DNA from: JBKPIY01 sp046730475
GTDB taxonomy: Bacteria > Actinomycetota > Thermoleophilia > Solirubrobacterales > 70-9
Direction of reading: 5' to 3'
Length of the DNA: 52,817 bases
Assembly (NCBI GenBank): GCA_046730475.1
Contig: JBKPIY010000018.1
Span: 1-52,817 of the forward strand
The position numbers and the translations under genes are program-made. Numbering within the stretch: position 1 is the stretch's first letter; each line of letters starts with the position of its first letter. Of this stretch, positions 7,971-15,215 are shown one piece after another. The notes under the pieces were generated by a model. It searched no databases. It was not told the DNA's origin and saw only the letters and a program-made list of their open reading frames with translations.

Positions 7971-8995
7971 CGGCCGGATCCGAACGCCCCGATCAGCTCG
8001 TGCTGGTATTGGCCGATCTGCTCGGGCGGGATGAAATAGGTGGGCGGGGTGAGAAAGGCGCCGTCGCCGCGCTCGGCCACCTCGGTCACTCGAGCCGTGA
8101 CCTTGTCGAGGGGCCCGGCCGCGGTGTAGGCCTCGACCATCTCGTCGGGGATCTCGCCGGGGACGGCCGCGAGATCGCCCCTGCGGAAGGCGTCGCCGGC
8201 CGCGTCGGCGGCAGCGGCGAACCCATGCAGCTCCCACAGTGGCCTGTAGGTGCGGACGGTGGCGTAAAAGGCGACCGTGCGGCGGGCGGCGTCGAGTGCC
8301 CGGGCCTCGTCGTCGTCGATCGCGCAGCAGACGGTGGGAATGAAGTCCAGCTCGGAGCGCCGGCGGCCGGTTCGGGACAGCCCCTGCTCGAAGCTCGGGA
8401 TCATCACCTCCTCGAGCCACCGGGGCGGGCACATCGGGTGGCCGAGCAGCCCGTCGGCGACGTCGCCCGCCATCCGGCACATCCCTTCGCGCATCCCCGC
8501 GGCGTAGATCGGGACCCGCTCGCGGACCGGCTTGTGGGGGCGGATCCAGCCCCTGATGTCGATGTCCTGGTAGTCGCCCTCGTACCGGATCGGCTCGCCG
8601 GTCGCGGCCTTCTCCATGATCAGGCGGGTGGCCTCGATCGTCTCGCGCAGATGCGGCGCCGGCTTGCCGTACCCAACCGAGTGCCAGGTCTCGTTCAGGC
8701 GCTTGACGCCCGCGCCGAGGCCGAGCCGGAAGCGCCCGCCCGACATCTCGTCGAGGTCGAGGGCGGAGACGGCGAGGATGAAGGCGCTGCGGGTGAACGC
8801 CCAGGCGATCCCGGTCCCGATCTGGACGCGCTCGGTCCTGGCCGCCAGCCAGGTCGCCTGGGTGAACGAGCTGCGAAACAGCTCCGGCGCCCACAGGCAC
8901 TCGATCCCCGCCTGCTCGGCGAGAGCCGCCTCGGACGCCAGCTCCTCAGCCGTATCGGCGATTGCGGCGATCGAGATCCGGTCGAGGGCCCCCAC
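7967..8995 (-). CDS. LLM-class (luciferase-like) F420-dependent-type oxidoreductase
   Basis: A TIM-barrel flavin/F420 oxidoreductase of 342 residues, the usual size. Family signatures are AALAEQAGIECLWAPE near the start, the barrel strand QIGTGIAWAFTRS, GRFRLGLGAG, and LRETIEATRLIM followed by EPIRYEGDYQ. The C-terminus has the GDGAFLTPP-type segment of actinobacterial members. Use of F420 rather than FMN is inferred from the subfamily and from the host type. A TAGGCT box lies 9 nt before the GTG start. It is convergent with the exported protein gene and gives no operon context for a substrate. Confidence 0.85.
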   Translation of the reverse strand: MGALDRISIAAIADTAEELASEAALAEQAGIECLWAPELFRSSFTQATWLAARTERVQIGTGIAWAFTRSAFILAVSALDLDEMSGGRFRLGLGAGVKRLNETWHSVGYGKPAPHLRETIEATRLIMEKAATGEPIRYEGDYQDIDIRGWIRPHKPVRERVPIYAAGMREGMCRMAGDVADGLLGHPMCPPRWLEEVMIPSFEQGLSRTGRRRSELDFIPTVCCAIDDDEARALDAARRTVAFYATVRTYRPLWELHGFAAAADAAGDAFRRGDLAAVPGEIPDEMVEAYTAAGPLDKVTARVTEVAERGDGAFLTPPTYFIPPEQIGQYQHELIGAFGSGR

Positions 8996-9035
8996 GGCCG
9001 GACCAGCCTATCCGTCGGATTGCACGACTTGACCG

Positions 9036-9069
9036 TGGGGTGGGTGGGTCACCCGCATCAGCCCTCTAG
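9036..9069 (-). repeat. Stop-linked palindromic element, copy A (partial)
   Basis: Read on the minus strand this begins CTAGAGGGCTGATGCGGG and continues GTGACCCACCCAC. The TAG is the stop codon of the alkA-like gene. It is one of five copies in the window; see copies at 11203, 20694, 27776 and 43705. Confidence 0.8.
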
Positions 9070-9731
9070 GCCGGCGCGTTGTCGAGCGAGCGCCAGAGGT
9101 AGAGGCAGGCGAGGGTCCGGTGGGGACGCCAGGGCTCCGAGATCCGCTCCATCTGGGTCGGATCCGGGAGATCGTCCATCCGGTAGGCGATCTGGATCGC
9201 GCGGCGGATTCCGAGGTCGCCGATGGAGACGACATCGGGGCGGCCGAGGTGGAAGATCAGGAACATCTCGGCGGTCCAGCGGCCGACCCCCTTGATCTCG
9301 ATCAGCTCGGCGATCACGTCCTCGTCCGAGAGCTCGGAGACCCGCTCGAGATCGAGCCGCCCGTCCTCGACCCGCTCGGCGAGATCCTTGAGGAACCCCA
9401 CCTTCGACCACGACAGTCCGGCCTCGCGCAACTTCTCGGGCTCGACCGCGATCAGATCGGCAGGCGCGGGCGTCCCGCCTCCGAACAACCCTTCCACCCG
9501 CTCCCAGATCGACCGCGCCGCCTTGGTCGAGAGCTGTTGCCCGACGATCGCCCGCGCCAGGGCCTGGTAGGGATCGGGCCGGCTCCCGCGCCGGTCGATC
9601 GCCGGGTCGATCGGGCCGCGCTCCTCGATCAGCTTGCGCATCACCTTGTCGGCCTTCATCAGGTAGCGATCGTCCTCGCTCAGGGAGGGGGCGAGCTTGC
9701 GGGCGTGAGCACCGGGCGGCATGCGACTCAT
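9066..9731 (-). CDS. DNA-3-methyladenine glycosylase II-like (HhH-GPD)
   Basis: A base-excision repair glycosylase that removes alkylated purines. The protein has 221 residues, the length of the short AlkA family without the extra N-terminal domain. The helix-hairpin-helix is IEIKGVGRWTAEMFLIF (about 144-160) and the catalytic Asp is in SIGDLGI (about Asp172). VGQQLSTKAARSIW near residue 64 matches the conserved substrate-pocket helix. There is no iron-sulphur Cys cluster, which argues against MutY or Nth. The ATG at 9731 is used; a second ATG four codons in is possible. The stop codon is part of repeat element A. Confidence 0.9.
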   Translation of the reverse strand: MSRMPPGAHARKLAPSLSEDDRYLMKADKVMRKLIEERGPIDPAIDRRGSRPDPYQALARAIVGQQLSTKAARSIWERVEGLFGGGTPAPADLIAVEPEKLREAGLSWSKVGFLKDLAERVEDGRLDLERVSELSDEDVIAELIEIKGVGRWTAEMFLIFHLGRPDVVSIGDLGIRRAIQIAYRMDDLPDPTQMERISEPWRPHRTLACLYLWRSLDNAPA

Positions 9732-9849
9732 CGCGCGTATTCAACGAGGGTGGGGCCAGCTTCGTGAGATCGGGTGGCCCGATACCCGCGAAGCGAGGAG
9801 GGCGGCCCGGTATGGACCCCCCTCCTCAGGAGCGGTCTTTCCGGCGAGA

Positions 9850-11034
9850 TCAGACCCGCTGGATCAGGGTGCCGGTGCCGAGGCCGCCGCCGCAGCACAT
9901 CGTCACCAGGCCGACCTCCCTGTCCGAGCGCTCGAGCTCGTGCAGGAGGGTGGTGATCAGGCGGGCGCCGGTCGAGCCGAGCGGGTGGCCGAGGGCGATG
10001 GCGCCGCCGTTGACGTTGACCCGGTCCATGTCGGGCTCGAGCTCGCGCCGCCACGCCGCGACCACCGAGGCGAACGCCTCGTTGATCTCGATCAAGTCGA
10101 TGTCGTCCATCTTCATCCCGCTGCGGTCGAGCAGCTTCCGGGTCGCGGGGATCGGGCCGGTCAGCATCAACACGGGGTCGACCCCGACGGTGGTCTGGTC
10201 GACGATCCTCGCCCGCGGCCTGAGCCCGAGCTCCTCGGCCCTCTCGCGGGTCATCAAGAGGACCGCGGCGGCGCCGTCGGAGACCTGGGAGGAGTTCCCG
10301 GCGGTGATCTTTCCGTCCTCCCTGAAGGCCGGCTTCAGCGCCGCCAGCTTCTCGAGGCTGTCCTCGGCGGGCGGGCGGATCCCCTGGTCGGTGACGTAGG
10401 TCGTTCCGTTCTGCTGCCAGGGGATGATCTCGCGCTCGAAGCGGCCCTCCTCGGTCGCCTGGTGGGCGAGGGTGTGGGAGCGCAGCCCGATCTCGTCGAG
10501 CTCGGAGCGGGGGATCTCCCACTTGTCGGCGATCATCTCGGCGGAGATCCCCTGGGGGACGAGGTTGTACCGCTCGAGCAGCTGGGGCGAGAAGGCGAGC
10601 CCGTGCTCCTTCATCACCTCGTAGGAGTCGGCGAAGGAGATGTGGCCCATGTGCTCGACCCCGCCGCCGACGACGACGTCGTGGACGCCGGAGGCGATCA
10701 GGGCGGCGGCGAAGTTGACCGCTTGCTGGGCCGAGCCGCACTGACGGTCGACCGTGGTCGCCGGGGTCTCGATCGGCAGCCCGGCCTCGAGCCAGGCGTT
10801 GCGGGCGATGTTGAATCCCTGCTCGCCGAACTGCTGGGCGCAGCCGGCGACGACGTCCCCGACCTCGGAGGCGTCGATCCCGGCGCGGTTGATCAGCTCG
10901 GAGTAGGTCTTGGCGAGGAGGTTGGAGGCGTGGACGTCCTTGTAGTAGCCCTTCTCCTCGTGGCCGCGACCGATCGGTATGCGCGCCGCCTCGACGATCA
11001 CGACCTCGCGGCCCTGGAAGTTCCCGTTCTTCAT
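9850..11034 (-). CDS. Acetyl-CoA acyltransferase (thiolase)
   Basis: The thiolytic enzyme of beta-oxidation, which cleaves 3-ketoacyl-CoA with CoA. It has 394 residues, typical for the family. The nucleophile is Cys99 in VDRQCGSAQQA, the active-site His is in GGAIALGHPLG (about His350), and the second Cys is in MCCGGGLG (about Cys380). GGAGGG about 9 nt before ATG 11034 is the ribosome site. The upstream region holds a -35/-10 pair (TTGACT, 19 nt, TAGACT), an operator overlapping the -35, and two direct repeats between the -10 and the gene. The divergent neighbour is a 3-hydroxyacyl-CoA dehydrogenase, the preceding step of the pathway. Confidence 0.93.
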   Translation of the reverse strand: MKNGNFQGREVVIVEAARIPIGRGHEEKGYYKDVHASNLLAKTYSELINRAGIDASEVGDVVAGCAQQFGEQGFNIARNAWLEAGLPIETPATTVDRQCGSAQQAVNFAAALIASGVHDVVVGGGVEHMGHISFADSYEVMKEHGLAFSPQLLERYNLVPQGISAEMIADKWEIPRSELDEIGLRSHTLAHQATEEGRFEREIIPWQQNGTTYVTDQGIRPPAEDSLEKLAALKPAFREDGKITAGNSSQVSDGAAAVLLMTRERAEELGLRPRARIVDQTTVGVDPVLMLTGPIPATRKLLDRSGMKMDDIDLIEINEAFASVVAAWRRELEPDMDRVNVNGGAIALGHPLGSTGARLITTLLHELERSDREVGLVTMCCGGGLGTGTLIQRV

Positions 11035-11058
11035 CCGAATTCCGCCCTCCGTTCCCGA

Positions 11059-11093
11059 CTTTCAAAAGACAAGCGTCGCTTTCAAAAGAAAAG
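11059..11093. repeat. Two 15-nt direct repeats in the thiolase leader
   Basis: CTTTCAAAAGACAAG (11059-11073) and CTTTCAAAAGAAAAG (11079-11093) differ at one base and start 20 nt apart, about two helical turns. Each contains CTTT..AAAG symmetry. They lie between the predicted -10 (11092-11097) and the thiolase start. This spacing is typical of paired protein-binding sites. Confidence 0.5.
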
Positions 11094-11122
11094 TCTAGCC
11101 GATCGCTTGACTGGCGAGTCAA
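11092..11122 (-). promoter_or_regulatory. Predicted thiolase promoter
   Basis: On the minus strand TTGACT (11117-11122) and TAGACT (11092-11097) form a -35/-10 pair with a 19-nt spacer. The -35 is one arm of the operator at 11107-11122, so a bound repressor would block RNA polymerase. Confidence 0.5.
11107..11122. promoter_or_regulatory. TetR-type operator between thiolase and 3-hydroxyacyl-CoA dehydrogenase
   Basis: TTGACTGGCGAGTCAA has 6-nt perfect arms (TTGACT/AGTCAA) and matches the acyl-CoA dehydrogenase site at 3418-3433 in 14 of 16 positions; both continue CCAGGA. It sits between divergent beta-oxidation genes and may control both. Confidence 0.65.
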
Positions 11123-11202
11123 CCAGGAGGCCGGCGAGAGGCAGCGGCGCTACCCGCGCGGGCGAGGGTGGCGATCCAGCGACGGCATCCGGCGTCCTCC
11201 GC

Positions 11203-11230
11203 GTGGGTGGATAACCCGCATCCCCTCTAG
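11203..11230 (-). repeat. Stop-linked palindromic element, copy B (partial)
   Basis: The minus strand reads CTAGAGGGGATGCGGG followed by TTATCCACCCAC. Unlike the other copies it does not follow a gene: it lies in the divergent gap between the thiolase and 3-hydroxyacyl-CoA dehydrogenase genes. Confidence 0.7.
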
Positions 11231-11249
11231 TTGCTAGACCTTCGCGGCG

Positions 11250-12077
11250 GTGGAGGCCACGGGCGCATATGAGAGACCCGGGATCGCCGGAAGCGGCACG
11301 ATCGCATGCGGCCTGGCCGCGTGCGCGAGCGCCCGCTCGAAGACGATGCTGCTCGCCCGCTCCGACGCCTCCGCCTGGCGCGCGGAGGAGCAGGCCCACT
11401 CCCTCTGCGCCAAGGTCGACGACGGCAACCCCCGCAACGTCAAGGTGACGACAGACGCCGGCGACCTCGGCTCCTGCGACCTGGTCGTCGAGGCGATCGT
11501 CGAGCGGTTCGAGCCGAAGGTCGGGATGCTCCGCTCGATCTCCAAGGCGGCCCCCTACGCCGACCTCGCCACCACCACATCGTCCCTCCCCCTCGACGAG
11601 CTCGCGGCGGAGGGCGGCCACCCCGAGCGCACCTTCGGACTCCACCCGTTCAACCCCGTGGTGAAGATGGAGCTGATCGAGCTGTGCGTTCCCCAGGCGG
11701 CCCGCGAGGGGATCGCGGCGAGGGCGCGCGCCTGGTGCGAGCAGATCGGCAAGACGGTGGTCGACGTCCCCGACGAGTCCGGCTACGTCGTCAACCGGCT
11801 CCTGTTCCCCTACCTGTTCGACGCGGTCCGCCTGATGGAGGAGACCGGGATGGGCGCCACGGAGGTCGACCGCTGCATGACCCTCGGCGCCGCCTATCCG
11901 ATGGGCCCGCTGGCGCTCCTGGACCTGGTTGGGCTCGACGTCGCGGCCGCAATCGGCGAGGCGCTCTACGCCGACAGCTCCGATCCCCACCATCGCCCGC
12001 CCGGCCGGGTGATCGCCCTCGTCGGCGCGGGCAAGCTCGGCCGGAAGTCGGGCGCCGGCTTCTACGAATACGAGTAG
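11250..12077 (+). CDS. 3-hydroxyacyl-CoA (3-hydroxybutyryl-CoA) dehydrogenase
   Basis: An NAD-dependent enzyme that oxidises 3-hydroxyacyl-CoA to 3-ketoacyl-CoA. The Rossmann motif is IAGSGTIACGLA (12-23). CDLVVEAIVERFEPK and TTTSSLPLDELA follow, then the active-site segment FGLHPFNPVVKMELIE with His132. The C-terminal domain has DESGYVVNRLLFPY, MTLGAAYPMGPLALLDLVGLD and KLGRKSGAGFYEYE. It has 275 residues, about the family norm. The first turn lacks the usual GxGxMG (Met is Ile) but is otherwise intact. GTG 11250 has a TAGACC box 9 nt upstream. It is divergent from the thiolase across a shared operator, consistent with common fatty-acid control. Confidence 0.92.
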   Translation: MEATGAYERPGIAGSGTIACGLAACASARSKTMLLARSDASAWRAEEQAHSLCAKVDDGNPRNVKVTTDAGDLGSCDLVVEAIVERFEPKVGMLRSISKAAPYADLATTTSSLPLDELAAEGGHPERTFGLHPFNPVVKMELIELCVPQAAREGIAARARAWCEQIGKTVVDVPDESGYVVNRLLFPYLFDAVRLMEETGMGATEVDRCMTLGAAYPMGPLALLDLVGLDVAAAIGEALYADSSDPHHRPPGRVIALVGAGKLGRKSGAGFYEYE

Positions 12078-12301
12078 CGGTCGGCGGTCATCGCGCCGAT
12101 CATCTCCTCGGCCATCGCATCGCCTGGGGCTCGTTTCGATAGCCGTGGAGGCTGACCTCGGAGACGTTTCGGCCACGCTGCCCAGCGAGCCGGGACGTGG
12201 CCGCCGTGAACCCCGCCCTTCCCGTGTCGTCCTCCTCCGCAGCCCGCGAGCAGGGCGCCGGCGAGCGCCACGCCGAGGATGCACCGAGCGCGCTTCGTCA
12301 A
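12062..12301 (-). CDS. Possible small lipoprotein coupled to M28 peptidase
   Basis: An ATG at 12301 overlaps the TGA of the M28 peptidase gene (ATGA). The first 21 residues are a clear lipoprotein signal (ILGVALAGALLAGC, lipobox LAGC). The remaining 58 residues are basic and of odd composition, and the end overlaps the convergent dehydrogenase gene by 16 nt. The next frame downstream of the signal also stays open for about 45 codons with a more ordinary composition, so a frameshift after the signal is possible. The signal peptide is convincing and the rest is not. Confidence 0.45.
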   Translation of the reverse strand: MTKRARCILGVALAGALLAGCGGGRHGKGGVHGGHVPARWAAWPKRLRGQPPRLSKRAPGDAMAEEMIGAMTADRYSYS

Positions 12302-13311
12302 GAATCTCTGGCCTTCGGCCCCCCGGCCAGGTCGAGGGCAAGCTGGGCGACGGTCTCGCCGACCGCGTCGAGGTTGGTCTTCGAGAGCTTGTCGGGGGTG
12401 TCCTCGACGGTGTCGGCCCAGGCGTATGAGAAGTCGATCAGGTCGATCGCGGGGATCCCGACCGCGGCGAACGGAGTGGTGTCATCGAGGATCGGGGTCT
12501 GGACGGTGTCGGGGAAGAAGGGCCCGGCGCCGACCTCCTCGGCGGCGGCTCGCAGGCGGGCCCACAGCTCCGGGTCCGAGTTCGCCTCCCGCGGGATTCG
12601 AAGGCCCTTGTTGGCGATGTAGTCGAGCAGGATCATGTCGCCGACCTCGCCGGGGTGGGCGGCGACGTAGGCGCGCGAGCCGCGAAGGGCGCACTGGGCG
12701 AAGCGAGAGTTCGGGCAGCCCGGGCCCTCCTCCTCGCCGTCGAAGAGGACGAACCGGATCTCGCGGTGATCTGCGCCGCGAAGCTCGCGCTCCAGGGTCC
12801 GGGCGAGCTCGATCACAGCGGCGGTGCCGGCGGCGCTGTCGTTGGCGCCGACGAACCCGGGCGGGTGGTACTCGCTGTCGTAGTGGGCACCGATCACGAT
12901 CGCCGGCGCCCGACCCGGGAGGATGCCGACGACGTTGCGCAACCCACCACCGATCGGCTCGAAGCGTCCCCTCGGAAGCATCGGGCGAAGGCGGTCGGCG
13001 AGGCGGCGAAGCTGAGGCGAGCCGGCCGGGCGCTGGCCAACCGCGACCTGCTCCTCGATCAGATCGAAGGCACGGGCGGAGTCGAAGCGATCGAGGCCGC
13101 CCGAGCCTCCGCCCCCACGGCCACCGCCACCGCCCCCGCAGCCGGCGATCGCCACCAGCCCAAGCAGAATCGCGACTGCCCGGATCGCCCCGATCGCGGA
13201 GGGCGGGCGGCGCCGGTGGCGGCTAGGCGGCCCACCTGCCGCCGGCGGCCCGCCCCTTCGGTCCCGACCGGCGCACCTTGGCGGGAATCGGAGGGACCGC
13301 CGGCTCGTCAT
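12298..13311 (-). CDS. M28-family zinc peptidase, lipoprotein
   Basis: The N-terminus is Arg-rich, then a hydrophobic stretch ends in the lipobox IAGC (Cys about 58) and a Gly-rich linker. The M28 domain follows: GAHYDSEYHPPG (His143, Asp145), GANDSAAGTA (Asp158), LFDGEEEGP (Glu193, Glu194), and an Asp in LLDYIA. Near the end, IPAIDLIDFSYAW with DTVEDTPDKL resembles the glutaminyl-cyclase-like branch, where the last His can be replaced, so cyclase activity is an alternative to aminopeptidase. It is predicted to be anchored outside the membrane. The only in-frame start before the signal lies 89 nt inside the upstream gene, which makes the start uncertain. Confidence 0.85.
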   Translation of the reverse strand: MTSRRSLRFPPRCAGRDRRGGPPAAGGPPSRHRRRPPSAIGAIRAVAILLGLVAIAGCGGGGGGRGGGGSGGLDRFDSARAFDLIEEQVAVGQRPAGSPQLRRLADRLRPMLPRGRFEPIGGGLRNVVGILPGRAPAIVIGAHYDSEYHPPGFVGANDSAAGTAAVIELARTLERELRGADHREIRFVLFDGEEEGPGCPNSRFAQCALRGSRAYVAAHPGEVGDMILLDYIANKGLRIPREANSDPELWARLRAAAEEVGAGPFFPDTVQTPILDDTTPFAAVGIPAIDLIDFSYAWADTVEDTPDKLSKTNLDAVGETVAQLALDLAGGPKARDS

Positions 13312-13534
13312 GCCGACCGCAACGATCCCAGATCACGTCGGCCTCCGAGACGCCCTGCTTGGTGGCCTCCGACTCCACCTCGAGCCAGGGGAGCTGGGCC
13401 TCCGGGAGATCGTCCCACCGAGCCAGGTCGAGCGATTCGAGCGCGCCCTCGAGCGCCGGACCCCGATGCTCCTCCGAGCGGAGCACTGCCCTCACCACCT
13501 CGAGCTGCTTATCACTGAGCCGGACGACCCACAT
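13223..13534 (-). CDS. Hypothetical protein, 103 residues
   Basis: The start is well supported: AGGAGG lies 6 nt before ATG 13534, while the longer in-frame extension has no such signal. The protein is soluble. It begins MWVVRLSDKQLEVVRAVL, continues with helical acidic segments including LARWDDLPEAQLPWLEVE, and ends in a basic Gly/Arg tail. I do not recognise the family. Its 3' end overlaps the N-terminus of the M28 peptidase frame, so the two may be coupled. Confidence 0.7.
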   Translation of the reverse strand: MWVVRLSDKQLEVVRAVLRSEEHRGPALEGALESLDLARWDDLPEAQLPWLEVESEATKQGVSEADVIWDRCGRHDEPAVPPIPAKVRRSGPKGRAAGGRWAA

Positions 13535-13673
13535 CACGTCCTCCTGACAGGCGCCGGGTTCCCGGATTGCGAGGAAGCTAAGCCCGCCCCCGGACGGAAG
13601 CGTGAAACCCCTGCATACGGCGAGATCGCTCCAGCGCGACCGGAGGGCCTCGCAGTGGGGCCGAGCCCGGTGG

Positions 13674-14969
13674 TCAACCGCCGTCGCGCAAGTGGATCCG
13701 AAGCGCCTCGATCCGGTTTTCGCGCACCGACTCGACCCGGATCTCGAAGCCGTCGGCATTGATCACGTCGCCGCGCTTTGGGAGCCGCCCGAGCTCGGCG
13801 AACACGTATCCGCCGACCGAGTTGAAGGCGTCGGTGTCGACGGGGAGCTCGATCCCGCGATCGGCGAGGTCGCCGAGGGAGACATGGCCGCGCACGTACC
13901 AGTCCCCATTGGTGAGCTGGCGGACGGCGCCGGCGAGGGGGTCGGTCTCGTCCTCGATCTCTCCCACCACCTCCTCGAGGATGTCCTCGATCGTGACGAT
14001 CCCCACGGTGCGGCCGTACTCGTCGACCACGACCCCCATCGATGAGCGCTGGCGCTGGAGCTCGGTGAGGAGGTCATCGAGGGCCTTCGTCTCGGGCACG
14101 ATCAGCGCCTCGCGGACTGCCCCCTCGATCTTGGCGTCGGGCCCCTCGGTCATGAAAAGGCGGGCAAGCCGCAGGGCGTGGGCGATTCCGCGTACACGGT
14201 CCTGGTTTCCGTCCTCGACCACTACCAGCCGGTTGTGGCCCGAGCTGACGCAGAGCTGGAGGGCATCGTTGACGGTGGCCGAGCTGTCGACCGCGACCAC
14301 CGCCGGGATCGGGGTCATCACCTCGCGCGCCTCCTGCTCGTGGAGGTGGAAGACGCCGCCCAGCATCACCGCCTCGCCGGGATCGAGCTCGCCCCCGACC
14401 GCGGACTGCGCGATCAGCACCTTGAGGTCCTCGGAGGAGTGCTGCTCCTCGGCGAGCTTCTCCGGCCTCACCCCGAACAGGCGCGACATCGCGTTCGAGA
14501 TCGCGGTCAGCCCCAGGGTGAACGGGGCCGAGGCGACCCGGAACCAGCCGAGCGGCCGCGAGAGACGCTGGACCGCGTCCTCCGGCCTGGAGATCGCGAC
14601 CATCTTCGGCACCTGCTCGCCGACCGAGATGTGCAGGCCGGTGACCAGGACGAAGGCGAGGGCGACCGAGATCGTCACCGCCACTCCGTGCGAGAAGCCG
14701 CCGAAGATCGGCTCGAGCAGCTGGCCGACCGCGGGCTCAACCAGGGCGCCGATCCCGATCGATGCCATCGTGATCCCGACCTGACAGGCGGAGAGGTACT
14801 CGTCGATCTGGTCTATCTGTCCGAGCGCTCGGGCCGCGCTGCGGTTCCCCTCCTCCGCGAGCTGCTCAATCCTCGACCGCCGCGATCGCACCAGGGCGAA
14901 CTCGGCGGCGACGAACACACCGTTGAGGAAGACCAGGATGAAGAGGAGGACGAGGAGAAACCCGGTCAC
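13674..14969 (-). CDS. CNNM/CorC-type transport protein (DUF21-CBS-CorC)
   Basis: Domains in order are a DUF21/CNNM membrane domain (about residues 1-185, four hydrophobic segments, with FLNGVFVAAEFALVRSRRSR at the start), a CBS pair (about 203-325, with REVMTPIPAVVAVD and SSMGVVVDEYGRTVGIVTIE), and a CorC_HlyC C-terminal domain (about 345-430, with AFNSVGGYVFAELGRLPKRG). Proteins of this layout transport or regulate Mg2+ or other divalent cations; older 'hemolysin' names are misleading. It has 431 residues, the usual size. GTG 14969 is the start. No partner gene is adjacent. Confidence 0.9.
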   Translation of the reverse strand: MTGFLLVLLFILVFLNGVFVAAEFALVRSRRSRIEQLAEEGNRSAARALGQIDQIDEYLSACQVGITMASIGIGALVEPAVGQLLEPIFGGFSHGVAVTISVALAFVLVTGLHISVGEQVPKMVAISRPEDAVQRLSRPLGWFRVASAPFTLGLTAISNAMSRLFGVRPEKLAEEQHSSEDLKVLIAQSAVGGELDPGEAVMLGGVFHLHEQEAREVMTPIPAVVAVDSSATVNDALQLCVSSGHNRLVVVEDGNQDRVRGIAHALRLARLFMTEGPDAKIEGAVREALIVPETKALDDLLTELQRQRSSMGVVVDEYGRTVGIVTIEDILEEVVGEIEDETDPLAGAVRQLTNGDWYVRGHVSLGDLADRGIELPVDTDAFNSVGGYVFAELGRLPKRGDVINADGFEIRVESVRENRIEALRIHLRDGG

Positions 14970-15215
14970 GTCCGGCGCTCCGGCTCAGGCCACCGGCCGC
15001 GCCCGCGCGCGGCGCCGGCCTTGAGGCCCGTACTTCGAGGGTCGTCGTCGTTCATCGGCGACGAGGGCAAGGCTACCACCGGCTTCTCCACGTGGGCAAA
15101 GGCGTAATCGCGCCGGTCAGGGGCGCGTGGCGGTCGCCGCGGGGGCCGCCCTGACTGGCGCGGCGCTGTGGCGCCGCCCTGACCCGCCTCCCAGGGGTAC
15201 CCTGCGCCGAGGAGG

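Noticed and set aside
14970..15215. Small gene in the gap before the secreted hydrolase
   Set aside because: No frame with a plausible start, composition or ribosome site; the region looks like promoter DNA.
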